Below are positions 34,677 through 43,897 of a DNA stretch of 64,000 bases, one piece after another. The notes under the pieces were generated by a model, which had not been told where the DNA came from, ran no database searches, and saw only the letters and a program-made list of their open reading frames with translations. This DNA is from Stieleria marina (lineage in GTDB: Bacteria > Planctomycetota > Planctomycetia > Pirellulales > Pirellulaceae): the NCBI GenBank assembly GCA_007741555.1, contig CP036526.1, forward strand, positions 1,488,001 through 1,552,000, in the 5' to 3' direction. A program made the position numbers and the translations under genes. Position 1 is the stretch's first letter; every line of letters starts with the position of its first letter.

Positions 34677-36578
34677 TTAGACGACTGCCACACCTGCTGC
34701 ATCGCGACAGGTCTGCGCGATTGCTTCGGGAGAAAGCCCATGTTCGTGCAATAAGTGGTTGCGATCGCCGTGATTGATGAATTCATCCGGCAGTGCCAGC
34801 GTGGTGATCACGCGAGTGTCCAGACGCTGTTCGTTGGCACATTCCAGGAAAGCCGATCCGAAGCCGCCCATCTTTGCACCTTCTTCGACGGTCACGACAA
34901 AGCGGCCGTTTGGGACCGTTCGGGCAACCATTTCTTCGTCGATCGGTTTTACAAAGCGAGCGTTGACGACACCAACCTCCAACCCATCGGCGGCTAACAA
35001 ATCAGCCGCCGCCAAGGCTTGGTCCAACATCGCGCCAAACGCCACGATCGTGCCGTCGGCGCCGTCACGGATTGTTTCGCTCTTGCCGATTTCGACCGGG
35101 GCAGGAATCCGGTCAAGCTGCAAGGCGGATGCTTTTGGGTAGCGGATGCCTGACGGATGATCGTGTGCCAGAGCGGCAGAGAGCATTGGTGCCAATTCGC
35201 CCGCGTAGCCGGGGGCCATCATCACGATGTTAGGAAACAATCGCATGTAGCCGATATCGAAAAGACCATGGTGCGTTGGCCCATCTGGTCCAGTTAGTCC
35301 GGCCCGATCGAGCATGAACACAACCGGTAAATCTTGAAGGGCGACTTCTTGAAAAATCTGGTCGTAGCTTCGCTGCAAAAACGTGCTGTAGATATCAACG
35401 ATCGGACGCAGGCCGGTTTTGCATTGGCCCGCTGCAAAGGCGACAGCATGTGATTCGCAAATGCCAACATCAAAGAAACGATCCGGGAACTGTTCGCGAA
35501 CTGGTTCCAGTTTGGTGCCTTGGCACATGGCCGCCGTGATGACTGTCACTCGTTTGTCATCAGTCATTTGATCGCGAATGGCATCGCGAGCGTGGACGGT
35601 AAATGGCGGAAGCCCATCGCTGCTTTGGGTGATGGGGTCGCCATCGTTGTCTTTAAAAGCTGGCGGCGTGTGAAAGTAAACGGGATCCGCGGCAGCCGGT
35701 TTGTAACCGTGCCCTTTCTCCGTCACGACGTGCAGCAATACAGGTCCCTTCATGTCGCGAACCATCGCCAGATACTTTCGCATCAAAGCGATGTCGTGCC
35801 CATCGATCGGGCCGATGTAGTGGATGTTGAGTTCTTCAAAAAGCATGCCGCCCAACAGGCCTGCTTTGACGCCTTCTTTCATCTGCGCCAAGAGTCGTTC
35901 GGCCGGGTCACCAAACATTGGGACTTTGTCCAACAGACGGACGACTTCGTGTTTCAGTCCGGTGTAAAACGGGTTGCTGCGAAGACGGTCCAGGTAATTT
36001 GCAACGCTGCCGACGCGCGGACAGATCGACATTTTGTTGTCGTTTAAAATGATCGTTAGATCGTCTTCTAGTTCACCGGCATTGTTCATCGCTTCAAACA
36101 CGATGCCGCTGGGGAAAGCACCATCACCAATCACGGCGACGGTCCGGCGATCCGCGTTGCCACCGACGACATCACCACTGCGCAATCCAACCGCGGTACT
36201 GACGCTGCATCCCGCGTGGCCGGTCATGAACAGGTCGTACTCGCTTTCGGCGGGATTGGGGTAACCCATCAGGCCGCCGGCTGTGCGAATCGTTTCGAAT
36301 TGGTGGTAACGACCGGTGACCAATTTATGAGGGTAGATTTGGTGTCCGGTATCCCAAATCAAACGGTCCGTGCGAAAATCAAATTCGCAGTGCAGCGCCA
36401 AACACAATTCGACTACGCCCAAGTTGGATGCGAAGTGAGCGGTGCGGGTCGCTAGCAGATTGCACAGGACGTCGCGGATTTCGGCTGCCGTCGATTCGAG
36501 CTGTTCCAGCGAAAAATCCCGGAGCGGCAAGGCATCGTCAAGGCTTGCCAGCAGTGGGTGTTGTGGTGCTTTAGTCAA
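34677..36578 (-). CDS. dxs: 1-deoxy-D-xylulose-5-phosphate synthase
   Basis: 633 residues, full length. The ThDP domain shows IWDTGHQIYPHK, FMTGHAGCSVSTAVG, the GDGAFPSGIVFEAMNNAG motif and LNDNKMSI. GPIDGHD follows. The pyrimidine-binding domain has DVGICESHAVAFAAG and RAGLTGPDGPTHHG, then the C-terminal transketolase domain. It condenses pyruvate and glyceraldehyde 3-phosphate as the first step of the MEP isoprenoid pathway. It is the last gene of an xseB-ispA-dxs cluster, the same association as in many bacteria. Confidence 0.97.
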   Translation of the reverse strand: MTKAPQHPLLASLDDALPLRDFSLEQLESTAAEIRDVLCNLLATRTAHFASNLGVVELCLALHCEFDFRTDRLIWDTGHQIYPHKLVTGRYHQFETIRTAGGLMGYPNPAESEYDLFMTGHAGCSVSTAVGLRSGDVVGGNADRRTVAVIGDGAFPSGIVFEAMNNAGELEDDLTIILNDNKMSICPRVGSVANYLDRLRSNPFYTGLKHEVVRLLDKVPMFGDPAERLLAQMKEGVKAGLLGGMLFEELNIHYIGPIDGHDIALMRKYLAMVRDMKGPVLLHVVTEKGHGYKPAAADPVYFHTPPAFKDNDGDPITQSSDGLPPFTVHARDAIRDQMTDDKRVTVITAAMCQGTKLEPVREQFPDRFFDVGICESHAVAFAAGQCKTGLRPIVDIYSTFLQRSYDQIFQEVALQDLPVVFMLDRAGLTGPDGPTHHGLFDIGYMRLFPNIVMMAPGYAGELAPMLSAALAHDHPSGIRYPKASALQLDRIPAPVEIGKSETIRDGADGTIVAFGAMLDQALAAADLLAADGLEVGVVNARFVKPIDEEMVARTVPNGRFVVTVEEGAKMGGFGSAFLECANEQRLDTRVITTLALPDEFINHGDRNHLLHEHGLSPEAIAQTCRDAAGVAVV

Positions 36579-36701
36579 AACTCGGTCCAGTGGTTCATCG
36601 CGGATAATGGAAGCGGGCGCGGGGCTTTTGCCGCCTCTCGCAGTCTAATCAGTGGGGCTGTGTTCGCGGAAGCTCGGTTAAAAACAGGCTCTCGGCGCGA
36701 T

Positions 36702-37667
36702 TCAGTGCGTTCGCTGGAGCACGAAGTTTGCCAGGGTGTTTAACCGCCAAGCGGCGTCCCCGAATAACTTGACGTGTGATTGCGCCGATTCGATCAATTC
36801 GCGGGCTTTTTCCCTCGCCGCTTCGATCCCTAGCAAACCCGGATACGTCAGTTTTCCCCGTTCAGCGTCTTTGCCAGCCCGTTTTCCCAGGCGGCTCTCG
36901 TCGGCCTCGTAATCCAACAAATCGTCAACTACCTGGAATGCTAGCCCCAAGTCATTGGCGTAGTCCACGACCGCATTTCGGGCCTGTTCTGACGCCCCTG
37001 AAAGAACGGCTCCCAGTTCCAAGGATGCTGCAAACAACGCACCTGTCTTGCGACGGTGAATCGATTCGAGTTGTTGAAGACTACGGTCGTCGCCCTCAAT
37101 CGGTTCGCCGTTGCGGGAATGGTCACGTGATTCGGCTGCCAAATCGTCTGCCTGGCCGCCGACCAACCGTTCGGCTCCGGCTGCTTTTGCCAACACTCGA
37201 ACCGCTTCGATCGCTCGGACGGGATCAGAGACATTTTCGCTCAAGTGCAAAAACGCTTGTGGCTGGAGCGCGTCGCCCGCCAAGATCGCCGTGGATTCGT
37301 CAAAGGCGATGTGTACCGTCGGTCGACCACGACGCAAGTCATCGTCATCCATCGCGGGCAGGTCGTCGTGGATCAGCGAATAAGCGTGAATCATTTCCAC
37401 GGCAACGGCACCCGGCATCGCGTCATCAATGGATCCGCCACAGGCTTCGGCGGCCATCAATACCAAGGCCGGACGCAGGCGTTTGCCGGGAGCAAGCAAC
37501 GCGTAGCGGATCGCCGAACCGAGTTCGTCTGGGCATCCCGAGTCGAACTGGGTTGCATCGCGCAGCGCCTGTTCGATCCCCTGACGCAGATCATCCATCG
37601 CCGCTTTGGCGTCGGCGGGAGAGTTCGATGTGTCCGCGGAAGAAGGGTCGGTCACGGCTTTAGTCAT
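36702..37667 (-). CDS. ispA: Polyprenyl diphosphate synthase (farnesyl/geranylgeranyl type)
   Basis: 321 residues. The first aspartate-rich motif is DDLPAMDDDDLRRG and the second DDLLDYEAD; the K-R-L-R-P motif (GKRLRPALVL) is intact. It makes C15 or C20 prenyl diphosphates from IPP and DMAPP. The chain length cannot be told here. The start is ATG 37667, with a possible TTG two codons earlier. The MAGVE-like HGGQADDLA region is GERLVGGQADDLA here. It lies between xseB and dxs and feeds the same isoprenoid supply. Confidence 0.93.
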   Translation of the reverse strand: MTKAVTDPSSADTSNSPADAKAAMDDLRQGIEQALRDATQFDSGCPDELGSAIRYALLAPGKRLRPALVLMAAEACGGSIDDAMPGAVAVEMIHAYSLIHDDLPAMDDDDLRRGRPTVHIAFDESTAILAGDALQPQAFLHLSENVSDPVRAIEAVRVLAKAAGAERLVGGQADDLAAESRDHSRNGEPIEGDDRSLQQLESIHRRKTGALFAASLELGAVLSGASEQARNAVVDYANDLGLAFQVVDDLLDYEADESRLGKRAGKDAERGKLTYPGLLGIEAAREKARELIESAQSHVKLFGDAAWRLNTLANFVLQRTH

Positions 37668-37736
37668 GTCCAAGGGGAATGCAAAAACAAGGTCACGGAA
37701 ACCAACGGCTCCGCTGAAAATTTGGTTCTTTAGAGC

Positions 37737-38177
37737 TTAAAAAAGGCCCGGTGAATCGTCCACGGTGGAATCATCGTCTGCGCTGTCACCGGAACTCTCG
37801 GGTGGTTCAGCTTTTGCGGGGCGTTTGCGTTTCTTAGTCGGGGCATCGCTAGGGCGTCTTGCAGACCGCGACTTTCGTTTCGCTTCGACCGGGGCACTGC
37901 CAGAAGCTGCGTCGTCGTCCTCAAAAGGCTCCGTTATAGGGTTGCCATCCGCATCAAAACCGGAGAGCAACGAAATGCGGCGTTCGGCTTTCTGTAACAG
38001 ACCATGGCATTGCTTTAGCCGTTTGATGCCGGTTTCGTAGAACGCCAGCGACTGTGTCAGTCCGGCGTCGCCGCTTTCCAATTCGTCGACGATCTCTTCG
38101 ACTTCGGCCAACGCTTCCTCAAACTCGATATCAGATTCAGGGGCCTCCGAGGAAGCGGTTCGTTTTTTCTTTGCCAT
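37737..38177 (-). CDS. xseB: Exodeoxyribonuclease VII small subunit with long charged tail
   Basis: 146 residues. The XseB helical hairpin spans 15-70: IEFEEALAEVEEIVDELESGDAGLTQSLAFYETGIKRLKQCHGLL. Usual XseB proteins are about 70-85 residues. Here about 60 extra residues form a K/R- and D/E-rich disordered tail. With XseA it degrades single-stranded DNA; no xseA lies in the window. It starts the xseB-ispA-dxs order. The 250 bp upstream are shared with the divergent coiled-coil gene and should carry both promoters. Confidence 0.9.
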   Translation of the reverse strand: MAKKKRTASSEAPESDIEFEEALAEVEEIVDELESGDAGLTQSLAFYETGIKRLKQCHGLLQKAERRISLLSGFDADGNPITEPFEDDDAASGSAPVEAKRKSRSARRPSDAPTKKRKRPAKAEPPESSGDSADDDSTVDDSPGLF

Positions 38178-38427
38178 ATTGGTCGTTGGTCGCTTTGGGA
38201 TCCGATGGTTGCGTTGGCCTTAGACCTGCAGCGATGCGTGCAAGAAATCTTAAGGTTGCCGAGCTAGTTTCTTTTGACAACCGCGTGTCAGCAACCTAGG
38301 GAATAGTAGTGGCGTTTTCTACCGGCGTCACTGCACCACACTGTACGAATTTGCAGCCCTCGTCGGTTCGCCTGTAGCGAATCGGCTGATTGTAACGTCA
38401 CTAGTCAACATAAAGCCAAGCCCCCCC

Positions 38428-40107
38428 ATGGCACGCAAGAACCGCAAACGCAAGCGTAAATCACGCAATCCGCAAGGCCGCGCTGCTGAGTCAGTGGGTG
38501 TGAAAGACAAGTCGAATGCGGACAAGAACGCTCTCGATTTAGCCCGTTTGGCAACCTCAGCAACGGCAGTGGTAGACGAGCCAACAAGGGAAGCCGTAGA
38601 CGCCGTCCCATTCGTGCCAGCAACGATCGATCAAATAAGTGCCGATCAAGGCGACGAGCCCAATCAGAGTGCAGCAACCCTCGACGAGTCAGGGGCAAGT
38701 TCTCAATCAGCCGAGCGAAACCGTCTTCGGGACTCACAGAAGAAAACGAATGACACCGAGCCAGAAGCTGCATCGGATGAACTTTCCGAGCAGCTGTGTG
38801 AATCCATCAACGAACAGCTTGACGCCATGGTCAAAGCGGTCGATGAAGCGGTTGCTGAGCAGGCACGAGCCGAGCAAATGCAGCCCGAGGCACCTGAACT
38901 GATCAACGACGATCTTGTACTGGAATTGCCAGCTCCGGGTGAAGGACATGGCATCGCGTCGAATGACACTCTGGAGTCGACCGCTGACGAGGTTGAGCTT
39001 GGTCGGTGCGTAGATCAGCAAGTGGCGGCTGACGAGGAGGTTCGCGCTGAAGAAGCAGTTGTGGAAGAAGTAGCGTTCGAGCACGTAGCGTTCGAGGAAG
39101 CGGCTGCGAAAGAAAGCGTCGCGGAAGAACTTGCAGTCGACGAGCTTGCTCAAAGTTTGCTCGCTCAGGCCGAGGCAGATGTGGTGCGGGTAGCGGCTGA
39201 TTCATCGCAGCCGATTGGTGACATCATTGCCGCGAATACAGCTGTTTTACAGCAAGTTGTCCAGCACATCGAACTCATGCATCAAACCAGAAGTGTGGAG
39301 GCCCCAGTTGATCAAGATCAGCTTCGAGCCAACGCGGATCTGATGGAGGAGTTGCAGCGAACAAGTGAGCAAGTGGAAAACTTGTACCAGCAAGTTGCCG
39401 ACGCTGATCAAAAACAAATCGATCTTCAGCAGCAACTGGATGATGCTTGGTCCCGAAACGATCAGTTGGCCGAAGAGCTTAGTCAGGCGAAAGCCAATCG
39501 AGGCAGCGAGCAAGTGACTTCTGGTCCGGACCCCACGAACGCCGGCGTGATGACCTGGGAGCAACGCAAAGAACAGATGCTCCAGCAGATGGAAGACGAT
39601 TCGTTTGACGCCGAATCGTTTGTTGAAAGCCTTCAGAGCGAACCGGATAGCGAATTCGTTGACAACGATGAAGAGCTCAGTCCAGTGGAATACGTTTCGC
39701 GACTGAACGACGAACTACAACGGATGCGAGATGAATTGACGACACGCGATCAAGAAGTGCAGGAGCTGCATGCACAGCTGACCCTGGCGAAGAACTCCAC
39801 GCAGTCAGGAATTGAGCAAGGCACAGTAGCGATCGAAGACTTGGTTGATGTGGATGCTCTGATTCGCGACGAACGCGAGCAGTTGCAACAGCAGCAACGT
39901 GAATGGGAAGAACGTTTCCGCGAAACCGAAATCGCCGCTTCGCTTGAACGCGCAAGACTTTCGCGTGAACGTCGCGAGCTGGCTCGTCAAAACACCGAGC
40001 TGGAAGAGCAACTGATTCATCATCGCCGAGAAACCGAAGCCGATCTGAAGTCAGGCGGCAAAGGCAAGCGACGCTGGTTGGCGATGCTCGGTTTAGCAGA
40101 AGATTGA
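38428..40107 (+). CDS. Large acidic coiled-coil protein of unknown function
   Basis: 559 residues. A basic N-terminus (MARKNRKRKRKSRNPQG) precedes an acidic, alanine/glutamate-rich region (100-260) with a stretch of near repeats (VEEVAFEHVAFEEAAAKESVAEELAV). From about 275 to 540 it is predicted coiled coil by its heptad look, for example RTSEQVENLYQQVADADQKQIDLQQQLDD and the late REQLQQQQREWEERFRE. It has no signal peptide or membrane segment and ends KGKRRWLAMLGLAED. Such proteins can be cytoskeletal, tether-like or chromosome-associated, but I cannot assign one. Single gene, divergent from xseB. Confidence 0.8.
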   Translation: MARKNRKRKRKSRNPQGRAAESVGVKDKSNADKNALDLARLATSATAVVDEPTREAVDAVPFVPATIDQISADQGDEPNQSAATLDESGASSQSAERNRLRDSQKKTNDTEPEAASDELSEQLCESINEQLDAMVKAVDEAVAEQARAEQMQPEAPELINDDLVLELPAPGEGHGIASNDTLESTADEVELGRCVDQQVAADEEVRAEEAVVEEVAFEHVAFEEAAAKESVAEELAVDELAQSLLAQAEADVVRVAADSSQPIGDIIAANTAVLQQVVQHIELMHQTRSVEAPVDQDQLRANADLMEELQRTSEQVENLYQQVADADQKQIDLQQQLDDAWSRNDQLAEELSQAKANRGSEQVTSGPDPTNAGVMTWEQRKEQMLQQMEDDSFDAESFVESLQSEPDSEFVDNDEELSPVEYVSRLNDELQRMRDELTTRDQEVQELHAQLTLAKNSTQSGIEQGTVAIEDLVDVDALIRDEREQLQQQQREWEERFRETEIAASLERARLSRERRELARQNTELEEQLIHHRRETEADLKSGGKGKRRWLAMLGLAED

Positions 40108-40182
40108 TCGACGTCGCGACCGCTGGTACCGATGCAGTGACCCGGATCCCAGCATGCTGAAAAACACGCCAACACGGCGCAT

Positions 40183-40208
40183 AAAAAAGGCCAAGCGTTT
40201 GCTTGACC
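40183..40208 (-). terminator. Rho-independent terminator of the 29-residue protein gene
   Basis: On the minus strand the stem GGTCAAGC-AAAC-GCTTGGCC (8 bp, one G-T pair) is followed by six T residues. A second perfect hairpin (CGCCATGA/TCATGGCG, loop 6, 40215-40236) lies between it and the stop codon at 40258. Confidence 0.8.
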
Positions 40209-40257
40209 AGGGCACGCCATGAACCATGTCATGGCGAATCAATGCAGGACCAGACCG

Positions 40258-40347
40258 TTATTTCTTACGGTGGCGAATCTTTGCTCGCATGCGTCGCTTT
40301 TTCCGTCCTACCTTGCGTCGTCCCTTGCCTGTTCGTTTGGTACCCAC
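40258..40347 (-). CDS. 29-residue highly basic small protein, possibly ribosome-associated
   Basis: Reading from GTG 40347 gives VGTKRTGKGRRKVGRKKRR (19 residues), then MRAKIRHRKK and a TAA. An in-frame TAG directly precedes the GTG, so this is the full frame. GGAG lies about 9 nt upstream. About 59 percent of residues are K or R. The arrangement KKRRMRAK.RHRKK recalls small ribosomal proteins such as bTHX or the COX24/mS38-like basic proteins of bacteria, but the length is too short to be sure. It has its own terminator. It is isolated between the coiled-coil and protease genes. Confidence 0.6.
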   Translation of the reverse strand: MGTKRTGKGRRKVGRKKRRMRAKIRHRKK

Positions 40348-40581
40348 CTAGTGTGCTCTCCAGTCGGTTGATCGGATGCGTCGTGGCGTCCGAAAGCTAA
40401 AATGCGAAATGTAATGTTGTGCGTTTGGGTCGCGAAATCTACCGACAATGGCGATCGCCGCGAACCCGCTACCTTACCAAAACCATCGTTTCGAGCAAGA
40501 CGAAATGGTGGTGCAGAGCGACTTGTCGGCGACTTGGGCGGTTTTTGACCGTAATTTCCGGATAAACAGGGCCGCCATTGC

Positions 40582-41370
40582 CTACCACAGATGCCAGTTT
40601 TCGGTCTGGCAGACGTAAACACCCAGGATCAGGTTGGTGATCGAATGGGCAAGCACGCAGTTCCAGAACTTGCCGGTTTTGACCATCATGACAGTTACTA
40701 GGGAAAACCAGATCGCCGCCGCGACCGCTTCGTTCGGGTGTGCAGCGACGCCATAGACAGTGCCTGCCATCAGGCCACTCGAGCCGATTTTTGTCAGCGG
40801 CATCGATTGCCAATCCTGGGAATCGACTGCTCGCATCAGAAACCCGCGAAGAAACAGCTCTTCGGCGATCGGCACCGCGACGACCAGCAAGGCGAATCGC
40901 ACAAACAAAAAACCGCCCAGCATTTCCGGTTCTCGATAAAGCAAAAAGGGGTTGGCGGCGTCGCGCTGCCCCAATGCGTCGCCGGCCAAACCGACCCAGG
41001 AAAGCACCGTGGTCTCGATCTGTAGGTGGCAAACGCTGATCCAAATCGCTGCGCCGATCACACCTGTAATGACGCCCCAGTAGTCTGGCCAGTGAGTCGG
41101 GCTGGACTCGAATGCAGGCTCTAATTCACGCCCGGCTCTGAGCGGGAACGACTGAATGTAGATCGGTGAAAACGCTGCGATAATCGCTCCCATCCCAGCG
41201 ACTCGAGCAGCCACCAGCGCCAAGTAACGCATCGCGTTTATCCCGGGCTCCGATTCCCTGCCAGAGATCTGGTAGGGAAAGAAATTTTCAAACACCGATC
41301 CAATCAAAAAGAAAGCTGCCAGTGGAGCCACCAGCGCGATCGTCAGTCGATGCTGGATCCAAAAGGGCAT
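40582..41370 (-). CDS. CPBP (CAAX-like) intramembrane metalloprotease
   Basis: 262 residues from ATG 41370; a GTG at 41400 is an alternative. About seven membrane segments. The conserved glutamate motif is EELFLRGFLMR (about 190-200). Histidine motifs follow in GVAAHPNEAVA and VLAHSITNLILG. This is the CPBP family; members cleave inside the membrane or act in bacteriocin self-immunity and in exosortase-linked sorting. Which role applies here is unknown. It is preceded by the KAP-like NTPase gene after 51 bp. Confidence 0.85.
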   Translation of the reverse strand: MPFWIQHRLTIALVAPLAAFFLIGSVFENFFPYQISGRESEPGINAMRYLALVAARVAGMGAIIAAFSPIYIQSFPLRAGRELEPAFESSPTHWPDYWGVITGVIGAAIWISVCHLQIETTVLSWVGLAGDALGQRDAANPFLLYREPEMLGGFLFVRFALLVVAVPIAEELFLRGFLMRAVDSQDWQSMPLTKIGSSGLMAGTVYGVAAHPNEAVAAAIWFSLVTVMMVKTGKFWNCVLAHSITNLILGVYVCQTENWHLW

Positions 41371-41421
41371 GTGATCAGACGACTGTCCAAACGGGGGCAC
41401 GTGTTCTAACTAGCAGTTGAC

Positions 41422-43164
41422 TTAGCCAGCCGTCGGATTGGCTTCTCGGTCGTACACCGCATGAACCGTCTCGAACGTCTCGGCTTTAATTTGGAACTCT
41501 GGTTCTGAGTCGGTGTAACGATTGCAGTGGTCGACCAACACGCGGTACAAGAAACGAAACAGGTGACGGGGCACTCGCAACGTTCGAAACGCTGAGATTA
41601 GCCGCTTGTACTCCAAGTCATCTGCAAACAAGTGTTTCGGTTCCGGCGAAGCTCCGTCGGCGGCACATGCCATCATCCGAGCACGCGTCAAATCGTAGAG
41701 CGACTCGCCCGTCCACTGAAAAGCTGGGATCACATTCTGTTTGTCCAAGCGAGCTCGTTCGTGAAATTCGCGAGACTCGCGTTCCATGTCGCGATGCAAT
41801 TCTTGCGGCAGCATCATCTTGAAACCCAGTCCCGGGTGTTTTAGCAGTTTGTTGTCCAACAACGGCCACACAAATCGCCGCATCAGTTCCGGTTTTCCGC
41901 CAGTCAAATGGGGTTCGTCAACACGGTCCATCAAGACAACCGTTCCGGTGTAGCCCATCTGCTCCAAGATGGCTTGGAACTTGTTCAACAATTCGTAGCG
42001 ATCATCCGTGCGATCGAAACGCGGAAGTGGCTGAGATGCCAACTCTTTGGCCGGGATCCCCATCAAGACCCGACGAATCGAGCCGACTTCGCGTTTGCCG
42101 ACTCGCATGTGCTTTTTGATGCCCAACGCGATCAAATGGCATTTCACCCAGCGAATCAAATACGGCAAGCAGCCGAGCAAGATGACCAGTGGAGCAAGCC
42201 AAAGCCATTTCCAAGCGGGGCGAGTTTGAAAAACGGAATTGAACCAGTCAAAGAAGCCAGCGGATTCTCCCGCGGCAGCGACGTCGCCTGCTGGTTCATC
42301 TGTTTTTTCAGCGACAAGCGTGTGGCCCGTTTTCAATGGGAACGCATCTGTCGAACTGAAGGGGGCGACCTGTGAATCTGTGGCAAGCACGCTCGTCGCG
42401 GAGGGATAAACGCTGGCAAAATGCTCCTGCGCCCTCACCACGTTTGCTTCGGCTGCATCACCCGAATCGGAATCGGCCGCGGGACGCAGAAATAGCAACG
42501 CAAAAAACAGAATGACCAGGATCGACCAGACCCAAGCAAGAATACAGCTCCACTTGGCGCGCCAGTTTCCGTAGCGAAGTTTCTTTCGCAGCGAATTCCA
42601 TCGTGTGACAAATGCGGAGTCAGTTGATTGATCGTAGCAGGACGCCAGCAGCAGCATGTCGCGGGCCGCTGTACGGTCGAGCTTCTTCAGCTTGGCGGGA
42701 TCGATCGAACTTTTTGAGTCCGGTTTGCCAGCGTCCACCACGTCATCGACAAAGTTCGTAACGCCCAAGCACAGCAGGGAATCCATGTGATCCCAGAGCT
42801 TCCATGCGTCCAGCACTTTCTCTGGTTTACGCGTCGTGCGGCGACTCATGCGTTCACAGAAGTGATCCAAGAACGGATTGAAATCATCGTACCGAATGAT
42901 AAAAACTTGCTCGGCTGGATTGTCTTTGTTGTACTTTTGCAAGTGCTGGTCGATCTGCAAACGCATCGCGGTTTTGCCCGAACCTTTGGGGCCAAACACG
43001 ATTGCCGTCGATGGATCTTTCGGGTCGCCGTAGACTTTGTCCCAAACCGGATGGTACGCGCTGCTAATGCAGTATTCCTTGAACACCTGGTCCGTTTGCG
43101 CGTCTTCTTCGGCAAACGGATTGCGGACGATTCCGTGGTGTTCCAGAAAGCTTTGAATATTCAT
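41422..43164 (-). CDS. Membrane P-loop NTPase, KAP-like, with two transmembrane helices inside the ATPase domain
   Basis: 580 residues. Walker A is GPKGSGKT at 58-65 and Walker B is VVLMDRVDE at 409-417. Between them lie two membrane helices at about 206-226 and 319-339, separated by an acidic, low-complexity external loop. This split architecture is the hallmark of KAP NTPases, here with an N-terminal FLEHHGIVRNPF start and a C-terminal helical region (FRTLRVPRHLFRFLYRVL). KAP proteins are STAND-type switches and several act in phage defence, but others do not. No effector is attached here. The protein could regulate the adjacent CPBP protease. Confidence 0.75.
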   Translation of the reverse strand: MNIQSFLEHHGIVRNPFAEEDAQTDQVFKEYCISSAYHPVWDKVYGDPKDPSTAIVFGPKGSGKTAMRLQIDQHLQKYNKDNPAEQVFIIRYDDFNPFLDHFCERMSRRTTRKPEKVLDAWKLWDHMDSLLCLGVTNFVDDVVDAGKPDSKSSIDPAKLKKLDRTAARDMLLLASCYDQSTDSAFVTRWNSLRKKLRYGNWRAKWSCILAWVWSILVILFFALLFLRPAADSDSGDAAEANVVRAQEHFASVYPSATSVLATDSQVAPFSSTDAFPLKTGHTLVAEKTDEPAGDVAAAGESAGFFDWFNSVFQTRPAWKWLWLAPLVILLGCLPYLIRWVKCHLIALGIKKHMRVGKREVGSIRRVLMGIPAKELASQPLPRFDRTDDRYELLNKFQAILEQMGYTGTVVLMDRVDEPHLTGGKPELMRRFVWPLLDNKLLKHPGLGFKMMLPQELHRDMERESREFHERARLDKQNVIPAFQWTGESLYDLTRARMMACAADGASPEPKHLFADDLEYKRLISAFRTLRVPRHLFRFLYRVLVDHCNRYTDSEPEFQIKAETFETVHAVYDREANPTAG

Positions 43165-43248
43165 CAGCAGGTGTCGTATCGTGGAGGTTTATCGCAGTGG
43201 GACGCAGTCAGAGAACATTGCCAATGGTATGGCAGCGATTCTTGATGC

Positions 43249-43824
43249 TTATTTTTCGATGCTCTTGATCATTTTTACAAAAGCCTTGCGGTTCTTTGTG
43301 ATCACTTCTTGGGGGCCGATCATTTTGACAAAAAAGGTTCGGCCTTGTTTGTGCGCGATGATTGCTCCGGCCATCGCATAGTTTTCTCGCTTGACGGTTT
43401 TGCCGGGCGCGAATGGACCGCCTCGCATGCTTTCGGCGTAGGTGCCATTGACGTCCACTAAGTGCACTTTCCAATCACCAAGTTCCATCGCTTCGGTTTT
43501 TTGGTCTTCTTCTTTGCCGCCGGCGAACTGTCCCTTCCAACGCGTAATGTTGGCCTCAACCCCGCCGCTGGCTCCCATCATCGTGACCCGTGCCGTCTTG
43601 GCATCGTCGCCTTCGCCAGCTTTGGCTACGAATTCGTGCTGGATGATCGATGACTTGGGTTTGGTGCGTTGAAAGTCGGCTGGTACTGAAAGCGTGCCTT
43701 CACCAAAAACATTGATGGTTTCGGTTTTCTTTGCAGTGGCTTCCTCAGCCAGCGATCCCAGTGGGCAGGACAAGACGAAAAGGGACGCTACGAGTGATGT
43801 GATCAAGTGCGAACGGTGAAACAT
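43249..43824 (-). CDS. Secreted planctomycete protein of unknown function
   Basis: 191 residues with a signal peptide (MFHRSHLITSLVASLFVLSCPLGSLA). The mature part reads as one compact domain: ITRWKGQFAGG, LGDWKVHLVDVNGTYAESMRGGPFAPGKTV, MAGAIIAHKQGRTFFVKMIGP and the end FVKMIKSIEK. The run GTY....GGPFAPGKT is typical of an uncharacterised planctomycete family with no known activity. A perfect 16-bp palindrome lies 58 bp upstream of its start. The gap of 84 bp to the downstream NTPase gene allows co-transcription. Confidence 0.7.
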   Translation of the reverse strand: MFHRSHLITSLVASLFVLSCPLGSLAEEATAKKTETINVFGEGTLSVPADFQRTKPKSSIIQHEFVAKAGEGDDAKTARVTMMGASGGVEANITRWKGQFAGGKEEDQKTEAMELGDWKVHLVDVNGTYAESMRGGPFAPGKTVKRENYAMAGAIIAHKQGRTFFVKMIGPQEVITKNRKAFVKMIKSIEK

Positions 43825-43881
43825 ATTTCAGTCCAATGGGTTGTGGTACAGGGCTCAAGCAGCGAGAGCGTGACGGTGTCA

Positions 43882-43897
43882 AAGTCGACGTCGACTT
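43882..43897. promoter_or_regulatory. Perfect 16-bp palindrome AAGTCGACGTCGACTT upstream of the secreted protein gene
   Basis: The sequence is self-complementary over all 16 bases and lies 58-73 bp upstream of the ATG at 43824, a usual place for an operator. It has no spacer, so a dimeric DNA-binding protein is more likely than an RNA hairpin. The rest of the 245-bp gap (43825-44069) shows nothing else. Confidence 0.45.

Noticed and set aside
36776-37663. 295-codon plus-strand frame opposite ispA
   Set aside because: ispA carries both aspartate-rich motifs; the opposite product is rich in R, P and S and has no family look.
41422-43164. A defence island around the KAP-like NTPase
   Set aside because: Neighbours are a CPBP protease, a coiled-coil protein and a secreted protein. 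No nuclease, toxin, reverse transcriptase or other effector is present.
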